A DNA stretch of 64,000 nt from Heloderma charlesbogerti (GCA_026122225.1 JANEZZ010002886.1:186001-250000), one strand, 5' to 3'; counted from the first letter of the stretch, positions 11,721 through 23,839 are shown. Program-made: numbers and translations. Notes: generated by a model not told the origin, from the letters alone.

Positions 11721-12684
11721 TTCATCGCAAAATTCGCATTTCAAAGGATAATTTAATTTTAATTTGCGTATAGTGGGTGGGCAACATGCAGCCCACAGCC
11801 TGCCTGTGGCCCCTGCAGCCCCTCAATGCAACCCCCCCACCTCCTGAAATGTGGGGGAAACACCAAAAAATCTTTAAAAAATACATTTTTTTTGCAAACA
11901 AAACAGCGTCCAGAGCTGTTACAGAGCACCAAAGGGTCAAAATTACCTTGCTTGCAAGCTAAGTTTGATCTTTTTGAGATTCTGTAGCCGCTATGGAGCC
12001 TTAAATGGGTCAAAATTAGCTTACAAACAATCTAAGTTTTTCCCTTTTAGAACTCCATAGCAGCTGCAGGCAACATCTTGTTGTTGTTTTTATTTCCCCC
12101 TTGTTTTTGGCACCTGCAGTGGGACAGCCCATGGGGCAAAAGTCGCCCCCAAACCTCCCTAAGTTCCCCATCCCTGGCGTATAGGTTCAAAAGTGCAAAA
12201 TTAGGAATATTCATATTAAAATACAAACTGAATGAACTTCTCCATTCTGACCTACATCCACCTTATCTCTGATAACAGGAGCAACCAGGGAAGGGCCTCT
12301 GTGGGAGATTTTAGTTTTCAGTCAGGTCAGTATGAGAGCACGCAGCCGTTAAGGTACTTGGGTCTCAACCTGTGGCTGTGAAAGACTTTTAAGGTCAAAA
12401 ATGATAGCAAAGCTAGGTGGCTAGTTAAGGATAGCCAAAGACCTACATAGAGGAGGGGGGAGAGATTGACACATTGGCCCATGACCTGCCAATAAACCCT
12501 GTTCATCAGAGCAGTCTAAGCCAACATTGTCAGCTGTGACTGGCTGCAGCTCTCTGGGGTCTTTAAATGAAGCTTTCACGGACTGAACCTGCAACATTAT
12601 GGTGCAAAACAAGCTCTCTGCCCCTAAACTATGGCCCCTCCTAGTCCAGGTTCTATTTCCTGTCCTAGAACACATGGCCTAGAC

Positions 12685-12795
12685 CCAGATTTAGCCATAC
12701 TTAGAGTAGACCCATTGAAAGAAATGGGCCTTAAATTGTCATGACTAAATTAAGTCCCATTGATTTCAAAGTATGGCAATAGCTGAATTTGACCA
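12685..12795. repeat. Palindromic small repeat, R3 copy 1
   Basis: The sequence has CTTAGAGTAGACCCATTGA on the left and TCCCATTGATTTCAAAGTATGG on the right in partial inverted symmetry. A better-preserved copy is at 56997-57120. It is likely a short inverted-repeat (MITE-like) element. Confidence 0.5.
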
Positions 12796-13164
12796 CTAGT
12801 CCCTAGCTGCTGTATAGTGAGCCCTACCACTGGTCCATTTAGACCAGTGCAATCTACATCTCAGCAACAGAGACTTTCCAGGCTCTCAATCAAGGGTCTT
12901 TCTCAGCCTTGCTGCCTTTAGCTGGAGATACTAGATACCACATGGGCATCTGTTAGGGATGTGCATTAGACCTGGCCATGGCCCACATCCAATGGGGCCC
13001 CTTTGTATCATTTCTGGTGGTGCTTCTTGAGGCGAAGCAGGCTTCCCACCAAAGTCAACCAAAGCAAAACTGGACCTACACGAGACATTGTGGTATGATT
13101 TGGGCTTTGGAACACAGACATTCTATCTCCGAAAATAGCGTCTTCTGCTTTTGTTTCTCTAAAC

Positions 13165-13484
13165 CAGGGGTGCAGAACTTCAACCTCGGGGGACCAAATG
13201 CAGCCCTCCAAGGTTTCCCAGAAGGCCATGCCCTTTCCCCCAGCCACCAATCACTTTGTGGTTTCCTGACTTTTGTGCAGTTTCTCCCCAATTCTAAAAG
13301 GTTGAAATGCCTCTCCTTAGGTTTAATTCCTGACAGTAGGAGCTTTAGGCTAAAATAAGCTGGGGGGGTTTGTTTCTCAGCCCCACCCTTTTGCCTTCAG
13401 CCCCACCCACCACTGGAATGTGGCCCCCAAGAGCTTCTCCAAAATGGAATTTGGCCATTGGCTGAAAGAGGTTCTGCACCCCTG
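13165..13484. mobile_element. hAT-like non-autonomous DNA transposon, family H1 (copy 1)
   Basis: Terminal inverted repeats CAGGGGTGCAGAAC and GTTCTGCACCCCTG bound a 320-bp element. The 8-bp flanks CTCTAAAC and CTCTAAAT differ by one base, matching the 8-bp target duplication typical of hAT elements. No transposase frame is present. Related copies lie at about 14525-14862, 40364-40933 and 30950-31066. Confidence 0.8.
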
Positions 13485-14524
13485 CTCTAAATGCTGATGA
13501 GGGACAGGGAGGGAGTATGGTTGAGTGACTGTCAGTCAGTCAGTCAGGGCTGAGTGATTGATGGGTCTGCCTTCTAGTCTTGGGATTGCACTTGAAGAGT
13601 GTCTAATTGGTGGTGATATTATCATATCAATAGGACTATTACTATTTTGTAAATGGAGATTGTGCAGCCCACTAGCACGGTAATGTGCACTCCAAACAGT
13701 AATGTGTTACAATTTTTAGAATGAGTTTTTTAAAAGTGTGTGGGGTGTGTGTGTGTGTGTGGGGTGTGTGCATGCGTTTTTAAGGAAAAGCAGCAGCTGA
13801 GTTGAGATGAAGTGTCTGCTGCTGTTGGCAGTCACAGCTGAGGAACACGTCTGTGGTCATTCCCAACCTCAGCAACCTCATCTGCATTTACAGCAGGATC
13901 CTGGGGGCTGCATGGCAAAGGTGGGCACACACACGTTGGATACCCTCATTCCCTTTCATTAGGCAGAGCTTGATTTGCATTAATTGGAATGGATTTATGG
14001 GCTGATTTGATGCTAACCAACTAGGAATCAACCCAACAGTAAAAGAAAATATATTCCGGTAGCATTGAGCTGGGCTGTTTACTTCCATGGCAGTAGGTCA
14101 GGGCCAAAACTGAGTCTATTCCATGCACTGTGTGGCATCTGGAATAAGTAGCAGAATTTGGCTTCTGTGAGAAATTTGACTGTTGTTTTTTTTCTTTTTT
14201 TAAAGCATGAACATAGGCCCCATGATGGCAAGGAAAGAATGTTACATGTGTCCATAATATCTATTGCAGGCTCAAAAAACAAAAGTGGCTTTGGGTGGGG
14301 ACTTCAGCAACTGAAAAACAGGGCCCCTGGGCCCCGGAAAACTCCTGCCCCACCACATATACTTCATGCAGCCCCATCTTACAATTGGCTTAAACTGCAA
14401 CAATGCAAGCAACTAACGTGCCACTCCAGCTAGAGCACAGTCCTCTTACTGGGAAGAGAGATCTTCCCGTACGTCATTCTAAACTTTCAATTTACTTAAT
14501 TAGATTACAACCCTATCCACCACG

Positions 14525-14862
14525 GATGCAGCACCTCAGACCCAGGGCAGAAATCCAGCCCTCCTGGGGTCCTAATCCAGCTCTCTGGGGTTTTGCAGAA
14601 GGCCCTGGCCCCTTCCTTGGCCCCACCCCTTTCCCCCCAACTATGAATCACTTGCTGGTCTCCCAGTTTTTTCTCCCCCATCCTAAAAGGCTGAAATGCC
14701 TCTCCTCAGGCTTAGTTACTGGCAGTAAGAACTTTAAGCTAGAATATGCTGGTATTGTTGGTAGCACCCCTTTTGCCTTCAGTCCCACCCACTTCTTGCG
14801 GTCTCTGAGATTCTCTGACACAAAATTCAGCCCTCAGGCTGAAAGAGGTTCAACATCCCTCC
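14525..14862. mobile_element. hAT-like H1 element (diverged copy 2)
   Basis: The internal sequence follows that of the 13165 copy: CCTAAAAGGCTGAAATGCC, GGCAGTAAGAACTTTAAGC, CAGTCCCACCCAC and GGCTGAAAGAGGTTCAACATCCCTC, in the same order and spacing. The terminal repeats are eroded, so the ends are approximate. Confidence 0.7.
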
Positions 14863-15019
14863 TATACACACTTGCCCAGGAGTAAGACCCATGGAGCTCA
14901 ATGGGACTTACTTTTGAGCAGGTGGGCATGGGACTGCGCTTTTAGAACTGGCTGCTATAAATCCAACATAGGCCCTCGAATGCTGTGCAATGGGGCAGGA
15001 GGGGATTGGACTCCGCTGG

Positions 15020-15381
15020 AGGGGCCATTTACTCATTGCCAAAAAGAAGAGGAAATACATTTCCCCAAAAGAGGGGCACAAATGTGCATAAAACCTCTTT
15101 GCGGTAATTTGTGTGTATAAATGCAGATTTAGAAACAATTGCTATACTTTAAACGGAAATACAGTGCATCTCACCATTGTGGGGAAACTCTGACCGCGTG
15201 CCCTGTGTGCCTGCTCAGTCCGCTGCCCAGGTGCTCCCTGTGGATGGGCAGCTTCATGGCCCCTGCTGCTCTCCCTTACCGTTCTTTATCTTTAAACCAG
15301 ACTGGCCTGGACAGCCCTTCAAACAGAGGATGCTTTGAAACAGAGGACTATCTTTTGTAAGGGATGGCACATGGCTACCGT
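15020..15381. mobile_element. Probable DNA transposon, family H2 (copy 1)
   Basis: The sequence runs ACTCATTGCCAAAAAGAAGAGG ... CTGGACAGCCCTTCAAACAGAGGA ... GGCACATGGCTACC, and matches, in order, the better-preserved copy at 21879-22226. The ends are approximate. Confidence 0.6.
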
Positions 15382-15823
15382 AGAGGAGAAGCAGTGTAGC
15401 AGCATCAGTGTTCATACAGGGCTCAGGTCTAGCTTCGGGCCCTAACTGCTGGGACAGTGCCCCTAACCCCAAGGGCCACACTGGGTGTCTGCTGGGTGGC
15501 GCAGGCTGCACACGTGTACACCAGCATGCACCACTCACACATAGACCCACTCACACAGACCCCAGCAGCAACAGATCTTGGTCTTGCAGCAACAGCATCT
15601 TGTCACAGGATCAAGGTGTTGAAGCCCTCAATTAGATCAACAAATAAAAGAAGGAAAAAGTGGTCTAGGAACAGGCTCTGTGGTTCCCACCATAGACACC
15701 TCATTCCTAGAGGGTTCCCATAGTATCCTAAGAAGCTGGGTGATACCTTCAAGCACCCGTAGAGCCTGTTCCTAGAGTGGTTCCCCCTTTCTTTTGGCAG
15801 CTGCCAATACTGGGGGTCTAGGG

Positions 15824-16644
15824 TAGGCTGACCATATGTACCGTTTTTTTCATATTTCCCAACCGTCCCGTTGTTTTAATATAAATGTCAATTTTGTTCC
15901 GTTTTTAATTTTTTGTAAAAAAAACTGAACGCGTTTATCATAAGGCTCTATGCTAATCAATGCGTGCCGTAAAACTACCAGTGTGACGAAAGAGGAAGCT
16001 CCATTTCCTTTGTCCAGTCAGGGCCAGGCTTCTTGAGCTAGCGACGATCAGACACTGCCCCCTTGCTTGTCTGCAGTGGCGGGGAATTCGAGAGGCGGTC
16101 ACTAAGCCCCATTCAGCGTGTAGGAGCCAGGAGGGTGAGTCTTATTGTTATTTCTACCATCATTCCGCCCACAGAGATTCTTTCTGCCCTACATTCAGTT
16201 TGATTTGGACTTTTCAGACTCATATTTCGGTTCAACAGACTGTTAGCTATTTTTTTATTACAGCGGAACTCTCCAGTAGGACATTAGCATATACCGGCTT
16301 GTGATAGCAGTCAGGGTGTTCATCCCTTTTTTCTTTTCTTTTTGGTGCATGTTTATGATTTTTTGCAGTCTGGCCACTGCAGTCCTGCATTAGAGTGTTC
16401 AGTGTGGTATGCCATACAGATTTGTTTACTGCTCATGTGATATTTTATATATGTATATTTATGAGTGGGTTTTTTGTGTATATGCTATAAATTAGTGTTA
16501 TTCATTTGCGCCCCTTTCCATGTTCTTTTGCAGTGAGTTTATATTGTTTTTTAGGTTTCATAGCCTACGGAATATTACATAACCCTGTCCCATTTTTGTC
16601 ATCCCAATATCCCATTTTTGTCTCAAGGAAATATGGTCAGCCTA
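15824..16644. mobile_element. hAT-like DNA transposon with perfect 8-bp target duplication
   Basis: Terminal inverted repeats TAGGCTGACCATAT and ATATGGTCAGCCTA enclose 821 bp. GTCTAGGG is duplicated exactly at 15816-15823 and 16645-16652. The interior is AT-rich without a transposase-length frame, so it is a non-autonomous hAT-type element. The ends resemble those of the H2 family (GGTGACCA.../...TGGCCACCC), but the inside differs. Confidence 0.82.
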
Positions 16645-16762
16645 GTCTAGGGGCCACCAGACATGGCTTGTGGGTTGCCTGCAGCTTGTGGGACATAGTT
16701 TTTACACTCCTTCCCTAAAGGTTGAACCGTTTGAAATATGTTGTTGTTGTTCAGTCGTTCAG

Positions 16763-17632
16763 TCATGTCCGACTCTTCCTGACCCCATGGACCATAGCAC
16801 GCCAGGCCTTCCTGTCCTGCGCTCTCTCCCAGAGTGTGCTCAAGTTCATATTCATTGCATTGGTGATGCTGTCTAGCCATCTCATCCTCTGTCGTCCCCT
16901 TCTCCTTTGGCCTTCAGTCTTTCCCAGCATCAGGGTCTTTTCCAGAGAGTTTTCTCTTCGCATTAGGTGGCCAAAATATTTGAGCTTCAGCTTCAGTATC
17001 TGTCCTTCCAATGAGCACTCAGGGTTGATTTCCTTTAGGATGGACTGATTTGACCTCCTTGCAATCCAGGGGACTTGTAAGAGTCTTCTCCAGCACCACA
17101 GTTCGAAAGCATCAATTCTTCGACGCTCAGCCTTCCTTATAGTCCAGCTCTCACAGCCATACATTACTACTGGGAAAACCATAGCTTTGATTAGACGGAC
17201 CTTTGTCGGCAAGGTGATGTCTCTGCTTCTTACTATGCTGTCTAGGTTTGCCATAGCTTTCCTCCCAAGGAGCAAGCGTCCTTTAATTTCATGGCTGCAG
17301 TCACCGTCTGCAGTGATCTTGGAGCCCAAGAAAATAAAATCTGTCACTGCTTCCATTTCTTCCCCTTCTATATGCCAGGAAGTGATGGGGCCAGATGCCA
17401 TGATCTTAGTTTTTTTAATGTTGAGTTTCAAACCAGCTTTTGCACTCTCCTCTTTCACCCTCAACAAGAGGCTCTTTAGATCCTCTTCGCTTTCTGCCAT
17501 TAGGGTGGTATCGTCTGCATATCGGAGGTTGTTGATAATTCTCCTGGCAATCTTAATTCCGACCTGTGATTCATCCAACCCAGCATTTCTCATGATGTAC
17601 TCTGCATATAAGTCAAATAAGCAGGGTGACAA
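16763..17632 (-). pseudogene. BovB reverse-transcriptase reading frame (catalytic and C-terminal half)
   Basis: A 289-codon open segment begins SPCLFDLYAEYIMRNAG, contains the catalytic YADD in NNLRYADDTTLM, the motif D/thumb region (LNIKKTKIMASG) and the C-terminal block with YGCESWT, FELWCWRRLL and RRGRQRMRWLDS. The open frame probably continues upstream to the stop at 17714. No nuclease or RNase H domain follows, as expected for RTE elements. Confidence 0.9.
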
Positions 17633-17713
17633 TATGCAGCCTTGTCGTACTCCTTTCCCAATTTTGAATCACTCGGTTGTTCCATGTCTGGTTCTTACTG
17701 TTGCTTCTTGACC

Positions 17714-18469
17714 CTAGTACAGGTTTCTCAGGAGACAGGTAAGGTGGTCTGGTACTCCCATCACTTTAAGAATTTGCCACAGTTTGTTGTGATCCACACA
17801 ATCAAAGGCTTTAGCATAGTCAATGAAGCAGAAATAGACGTTTTTCTGGAATTCTCTTGCTTTCTCCATGATCCAGCGAACGTTGGCGATTTGATCTCTA
17901 GTTCCTCTGCCTCTTCGAAACCCAGCTTGTACTTCCGGTAGTTCTCGGTTCGCATACTGCTGAAGCCTAGCTTGTAGGATTTGGAGCATCACCTTGCTGG
18001 CATGTGAAATGAGCGCAATTGTGCGGTAGTTTGAACACTCTTTGGCGTTGCCCTTCTTTGGAATTGGAATGTAAACTGACCTTTTCCAGTCTTGCGGCCA
18101 TTGTTGAGTGTTCCAAATTTGTTGGCATATTGAATGCAGCACTTTAACAGCATCATCTTTTAGGATTTTAAATAGCTCGGCTGGAATACTGTCATCTCCG
18201 CTAGCTTTGTTGTTACTAATGCTTCCTAAGGCCCACTTGACTTCACTCTCGAGAATGTCCGGCTCATGTTCAGTGACCACACTATCATGGCTATCAGGGA
18301 CATTCAGATCTTTCCTGTATAGTTCTTCTGTGTATTCTTTCCACCTCTTCTTAATCTCATCTGCTTCTGTTAGGTCCCTGCCTTCTTTGTCCTTTATCAT
18401 GCCTGTCTTTGCACAAAACGTTCCCTTGAGATCTCCAATTTTCTTGAAGAGATCTCTAGTCTTTCCCAT
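17714..18469 (-). pseudogene. BovB reverse-transcriptase reading frame (N-terminal half)
   Basis: A 251-codon open segment with KTRDLFKKI, the VYIPIPKKGN block, NYRTIALIS, QAGFRRGRGTRDQ and FCFIDYAKAFD (RT motif A region). It stops at a TAG at 17714 just before the QEATVRT segment. It is separated from the upstream endonuclease segment by a frameshift near 18530. Confidence 0.88.
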
Positions 18470-18938
18470 TCTGTTGTTTTCCTCGATTTCCTTGCATTGT
18501 TCATTTAAGAAGGCCTTCTTGTAATCTTGTCTCTCCTTGCTATTCTCTGGAACTCTGCATTCAGTTGGATATATCTTCCCCTTTCTCCCTTGCTTTTCGC
18601 TTCCCTTCTTTCTTCAGCTACTTGTAAAGCCTCCTCAGACAGCCACTTGGCTTTCTTGCATTTCTTTTTCTTTGGGACGGATTTCGTTGCTGCCTCCTGA
18701 ACAATGTTACGGACCTCCGTCCATAGTTCCTCAGGCACTCTATCAGGTCTAATCCCTTAAATCTATTCCTCACCTCCACTGTATATTCATAAGGGATCTG
18801 ATTTAGGTTATACCTGAATGGTTTAGTGGTTTTCCCTACGTTCTTCAATTTAAGCTGAAATTTTGCAACAAGAAGCTCATGATCTGAGCCACAGTCAGCT
18901 CCAGGTCTTGTTTTTACTGACTGTATAGAGCTTCTCCA

Positions 18939-19784
18939 TCATTGACTGCAAATGACATAATCAATCTGATTTCGATATTGACCATTTGGTGATGTCCATG
19001 TGTAGAGTCGTCTCTTGTGCTGTTGGAAAAGAGTGTTTGGTATGATCAGCATGTTCTCTTGGCAAAACTCTATTAGCTTTTGTCCTGCTTCATTTTGTAT
19101 ACCAAGGCCATGCCTGCCTGTTATCCCAGTGATTTCATGACTTCCTACTTTAGCATTCCAATCCCCTATGATGAAGAGGACATCTTTTTTTGGTGTTAGT
19201 TCTAGAAGGTGTTGTAGGTCTTCATAGAACCGATCAACCTCAGCTTCTTCGGCCTCAGTGGTTGGGGCATAGACTTGAATTACTGTGATGTTGAATGGTT
19301 TGCCTTGGATTCGTACTGAGATCATTCTATCATTTTTAAGATTGTACCCCAGTACTGCTTTTCCCACCCTTTTGTTGACTATGAGTGCTACTCCATTTCT
19401 TCTAAGGGATTCTTGCCCACAATAGTAGATATGATGGTCACCTGAATTAAATTCGCCCATGCCTGTCCATTTTAGTTCACTGATTCCCAAGATGTCGATG
19501 TTCAATCTTGCCATCTCATGTTTGACCACCTCCAGCTTACCTTGATTCATTGATCTGACATTCCAGGTTCCTAAACAATATTGTTCTTTACAGCATCGGA
19601 TTTTCTTTTCACCACCAGACACATCCACAGCTGAGTGTCCTTTCAGCTTTGGCCCAGCCGCTTCATTCTTTCTCGCGCTACTTGGAAATACCCTCTGCTC
19701 TTCCCCAGTAATATATTGGACACCTTCTGACCTGAGGGGCTCATCTTCCAGCGTCATATCCTTTAGCCTTGTGATATGTTCCAT
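18939..19784 (-). pseudogene. BovB endonuclease-domain reading frame (5' open segment)
   Basis: A 281-codon open segment on the minus strand encodes the endonuclease region of the BovB ORF: QYCLGTWNVRSM, DILGISELKWTGMGEF, VYAPTTEAEE, FIIGDWNAKVG and RNQIDYVICSQ. It ends at a TGA where family members continue RWR; the change looks like CGA to TGA, typical of methylated CpG decay. The first ATG used here is nominal. Confidence 0.88.
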
Positions 19785-19973
19785 GGGGTTTTCTTGGCAA
19801 GAATACTGGAGTGAGTTGCCATTTCCTTCTCCAGTGGATCACATTTTGTCAGAACTCTCTGCCATGACCTGTCCATCTTGGGTAGCCCTGCACGGCATAG
19901 CTAATGGCTTCACTAAGTTACGCAAGCCCCTTCGCCACAACAAAGCAGTGATCCATGAAGGGGTTTGAAATAT

Positions 19974-21878
19974 AGGAAGCTGCTTTTTACCAGGTCAAAC
20001 TATTTCTCCATTTAGTCCCGGTATAGTCTACTTTGACTGGCAGAAATTCCCCCAGGGTTTTGGGAAGAAGGGCTGTTTTTTTCAGCTACAACAGAAAGAG
20101 AAGTGAATGGAGGAGTACCAGATTTTTTAAAAGAAATCAGCTCTGCTGCGCTTTGGTTCATGCAGGGCTCCGCGAGCAGGTGTTCCACACCAGTAAAAAT
20201 CACTTCACAGAACATACGTCTGGGTGGGGGTAGGGGTTGGAGTGAACATCATCTGACTGGCAGGGGCTTCTCAACCAATAAGAGAGGCTTCCCCCCTCTC
20301 CTCCCCCTTTCTCCTTTCCCCTGAAGCTCCAGATGCACCTGCATTTCAGGGGACAAGCCTCATTTACCACAATGGGAGTTACTTCCGAGTAGTACACATA
20401 TGCTTGTGGTGGGAAAGGTGGAGGAAGAACATGAATACAGGAAACCAGCACCCATTTTAAGCTGCAGGATCTTTATAATGAAGGGTCAAAATAGTTACTT
20501 CCTAAGGCAATAAATCAAACAAAGGAGAATCAGAGTTTAGAGATTGCACTTTACCTCACTTCGGGAATTTCTGCTTTTAACTGTGCCATTTCAGTTGAGG
20601 GGGATCTCTGTACATTCTGGTCTGGGCATTCAGGGGACAAGCCTCATTGAGTGCAATGGGAGTTACTTCCGAGTAGACACCAATTGGTGTGTGCAGGGAC
20701 AGGAAACACACAGGAAACACCCCTTGACCGAGGTCAAGGTGAAAGGCACACCCTTGGGCAGGGCTAGCATACCCGAGGTCAATGCGGGGGTTGGGGCACA
20801 CAGCAACTATACTGTGGAGAACCTCACTTAAGGAAAAGAATCGGACTTTAAGCAGTCTCAGGAAATCCGGTTTTTTCCCCCTGATAAGCTCCCAGGTGGC
20901 TGCTGAATGGCCATGATGTCATGTATCCCTAATGACCTCAACACGCAGCCAGCTCAGAGTAAATCGCTGGTGGAAACAACCCAAGATCACCCACTGAGTT
21001 ACACACCCTCCCTTAAAGCCTGCCCATTGTGTCTGATTGTATGCGCTTAAGAACACTAGGCTGTAGCATGGAGCTATCAGGCTCTCGCTGCACATCCCTG
21101 GTCTGTTTCCAAGAAGCAACACTAATTCCCCTCTACCTTCTACCGCCTAGTTCTTTGTCAAGATGTTTCAAAGCGGATGGAAGTCTCAAGTCATCCTCAG
21201 ATAAAATAAGTAAAACCAACGCATATGTGTAGAGTAGCATTGGGCCACAGAAATCAGTCCCTTTGGTGCAGAAATCTGTTTTGAGTTTTGTTGTAGACAG
21301 GAGGGGCGGCGGGGAACAGATGACAAATCCTGGTTCTCTCCTGAGTTATTGACACCAGAGGACTTCCGCTTTGAAGCCCTGCTGGGCATCAGCTTCATTC
21401 GGGAGAAAACCCAGCCTCACACCAACTATAATAGTGCTGAGCCTGGCTGTGTCAAATTCTCTCTCGTCTTCTGGAAGTCCAGCTAAGCTCCCCTTCTTTG
21501 GCAGTGTTAATTCATGGGGCACGGAGACTGGAAATGCAAGCAAATTGACACATGTCACCACCTATTAATCCAATTTGTTTCAAATTCCAGCAGTTGGCTT
21601 CCCCCCTGCTGCAAAGCATGTTTCCCAGCCTAAAGGAGCTGTAGGAAACAACTCTCCTGTCACCTTAGTCCCACACCCACCCGATTTCCCTGTTTAAAGG
21701 GTGGTGGTTTTCTTAAGAAATCAAAGTCATGCACAACACCATGGCTGCACTTTCCCTGCATATTGTTTTCCATGCACTTTCAAAGAAAGTAGAGTCCCTG
21801 TTGCCACAGGCCAAGAAACAAATCAGGACACGTTTAAAGGTCCATGTCCACCACTCAAGGGCTGTGAGGGCATCAACT
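19974..21878. other. Intergenic sequence with small repeats
   Basis: No gene was seen. A decayed tRNA-Ala-like SINE head (GGAAGCTGCTTTTTACC) directly abuts the BovB target duplication. Two copies of a unit with CATT(T)CAGGGGACAAGCC and CAATGGGAGTTACTTCCGAG lie at about 20341-20400 and 20625-20690. The rest looks unique. Confidence 0.5.
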
Positions 21879-22226
21879 AGGGTGACCACTTATGAATTGC
21901 CAAAAAAAAAAAGGAAATGCATCACCAAAAGAAATGGTCAGAAGATAACAGTGTTTTTCACAAATTGTCCATATTTTGATTTATATGTATAGATGCAAAC
22001 TGGGAAATTATTATTATAATTTAAATAGAAATTATATCACCATAGAATGGAAGACTGTGACCTGGTAGCCTGTGTGCCACCAGGCCTGCCTCTTCAATCT
22101 GCTGTTCAGGTGCTAACTGTTGATGGGCAACAGTTGTTATAGTTCTTTCTCTCTAAACCAGAATTGGACTGGACAGCCCTTCAAATAGAGGACTGTCCTC
22201 GGTAAAAGAGGGCACATGGCCACCCT
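21879..22226. mobile_element. Probable DNA transposon, family H2 (copy 2)
   Basis: Short terminal repeats AGGGTGACCA and TGGCCACCCT bound a 348-bp AT-rich element. The inside matches 15020-15381 (CTGGACAGCCCTTCAAATAGAGGA). No convincing target duplication was found, so assignment to hAT is tentative. Confidence 0.62.
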
Positions 22227-22601
22227 GACAGGCCATCATTGATCAAACACCACAGTACAGAGTGTCATATGACCTCTCATCACCTGAAAATCAACAGAAG
22301 CCATTATTAACATGCTTACTTCCAGAGTATCAAGGGGACATGCATGCAGATTTGAATCTCTCCTCAGGGACAGAATGCTGTAGTGCAGATGTGGGCAACC
22401 AGTGGCCCTTGTAGGCCTTCAGTATGGCCTGCCCTGAGTGCCTTTGCCTACAAATTCCAGCCCCTCACAATCCCACCATTCACCTGTTCAGTAGCCAAAG
22501 GCCCATGGGCACCTACAGTGGAGCGGGGGGCACACTGAAAGCCTACGAGGGAAAAAAAGTGTGTGTGAAAGAGAGAAAGAGGCAAGTAGCACAGCGTAGC
22601 A

Positions 22602-23208
22602 CAGGGGTCCCCAACACAGCACCCATGGGTGCCATGGCACCTGCGCACTCCTCCAATGTCACCCACGAAGGGGTTCCCATGTGCACCCGCAATACTTTTT
22701 TTTTTAATCCCATTTTTAAAATATACATTCATTACTTTGTATATATCCATAGCAATGAATACATAAGAAATGCCAATATATGAAAATACAATTATCTAGC
22801 AATTATACATACGTAGCCTGCTATTTCTCTCCACTCAACCCCTTTCGTTGCTATTTCTCTCCCTTCCCTGTCCCTAGCCTTGCCCTTTCTCTCTCACTCA
22901 CCCCTTTATCATGCTTGACTCCAGGCTTCTAGCCTTGCTGTTTCTTTATCCCACCTCTTTACTTCACTGTTTATCCTCCCTCCTAGCTCCTAGCCTCAAT
23001 CTTTCTCATCCATGTACCCCTTTCCCCCTCCCCCCAGCCACTAGCTTTGCTATTTGTCTCCCCCCACCTCTTTTGACTAGCCAGGCCCCCACAGCAGCCA
23101 TTATGTGACTAGCCACATCCTCCATGGGAGCCATTTTGTGGTATTGCCCACAGCAGTTCCTCTAATTCCCAAATGTGCCCACAGGTCCAAAAAAGTTGGG
23201 GACCCCTG
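22602..23208. mobile_element. hAT-like element with CAGGGGTCCCCAAC termini
   Basis: Terminal inverted repeats CAGGGGTCCCCAAC and GTTGGGGACCCCTG bound 607 bp. These termini are typical of Charlie-like hAT elements. The interior is low-complexity (TTTCTCTCC and CCCC-rich) with no transposase frame. The 8-bp flanks share only a TAG core, so the insertion is old or the duplication mutated. Confidence 0.75.
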
Positions 23209-23624
23209 CTCTAGAGTAAGTGTGCATGGTCCCAGTTCAGATTAGGATCACCACAGCCTGTGAGGGGAGGGTTAAAGCTTCCCCACCCCTCACCACCATA
23301 TTTCCTTCCTGAAATCCATCTACAGCAGTTCAAAAAATGAGAGCGGGCGGGGAAGCCATTGACTCCAATGGATTTCCCCCCTTTTTTAAACCTCCCTGTG
23401 TGGCAGGGCGGGGGGGGGAGGATTTCAGGAAGCAAATGGCATGTGTGGGGGGAAGTTTTAATCCTCCCTTCCCAGTGCACGGTGGTCCTGATATGAAGAG
23501 CCAAGCACATTTACTCTAAAAAAAACAAAACAGGTAAGGCTCAGCTACATGCTACAATATTAATATAACATGTAGTTTGACCCTGTGTGCATATATTTGT
23601 CTGTGTGAGAGAGGGGGTCTAAGA

Positions 23625-23839
23625 CAGTGGAGGCTGGTGGATCCGATTTCAGTGGGGCTGTGAATTCCTGCTGGGTTTCAGTCAAAACCTGTCTGAACTC
23701 TAAAGGAGCTATCCAAGGTGCTGTACCCATTTGGGGGGTTGTGTTCACACCTTGGATAGCTCCTTTAGAATTCTGACTGGTTCTGACTGAAACCCAGAAC
23801 GGATTCACAGCCCCACTGAAATCGGAGCCACCTGGACTG
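23625..23839. mobile_element. Fold-back MITE, family F1 (copy A)
   Basis: Nearly the whole 215 bp is an inverted repeat. The left arm has CAGTGGAGGCTGGTGG, CCGATTTCAGTGGGGC and TAAAGGAGCTATCCAAGGTG; the right arm carries CACCTTGGATAGCTCCTTTAG, GCCCCACTGAAATCGGAG and CCACCTGGACTG. Two other copies occur at 28784-28965 and about 41222-41436. It has no coding capacity. Confidence 0.82.

Larger units (their letters stand above)
10931..13156. other. Intergenic sequence after CADPS with decayed repeats
   Basis: No coding region was seen. An A/T-rich LINE-like fragment spans about 11107-11430 and probably resumes at 12290-12415 (ACTTGGGTCTCAACC, TTTTAAGGTCAAAA); it resembles the copy at 29900-30200. 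An imperfect tandem array lies at 11525-11720. A decayed tRNA-Ala-like SINE is suspected at about 12540-12640 and a palindromic repeat at 12685-12790. Confidence 0.5.
16740..19962 (-). mobile_element. Full-length BovB (RTE-clade) LINE, degenerate ORF
   Basis: A 3,223-bp minus-strand element. Its 3' end (TGTTGTTGTTCAGTCG on the + strand) and 5' end are fixed by a perfect 11-bp duplication, GTTTGAAATAT, at 16729-16739 and 19963-19973. The encoded protein shows an apurinic-type endonuclease (about 19600-18850; GTWNVRS, IGDWNAKVG, RNQIDYVICS, SDHEL), then a reverse transcriptase (about 18470-17450; VYIPIPKKGN, AGFRRGRGTRDQ, FIDYAKAFD, QGCILSPCLFDLY, LRYADDTTLM) and the RTE C-terminal region. At least two stops (near 18939 and 17714; the first is TGA where family copies have arginine) and two frameshifts (near 18745 and 18530) inactivate it. 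BovB is known for horizontal transfer between squamates and ruminants. Host genes are not interrupted. Confidence 0.96.

Noticed and set aside
16740..19962. BovB as an active autonomous element
   Set aside because: At least two stop codons and two frameshifts interrupt its single ORF.
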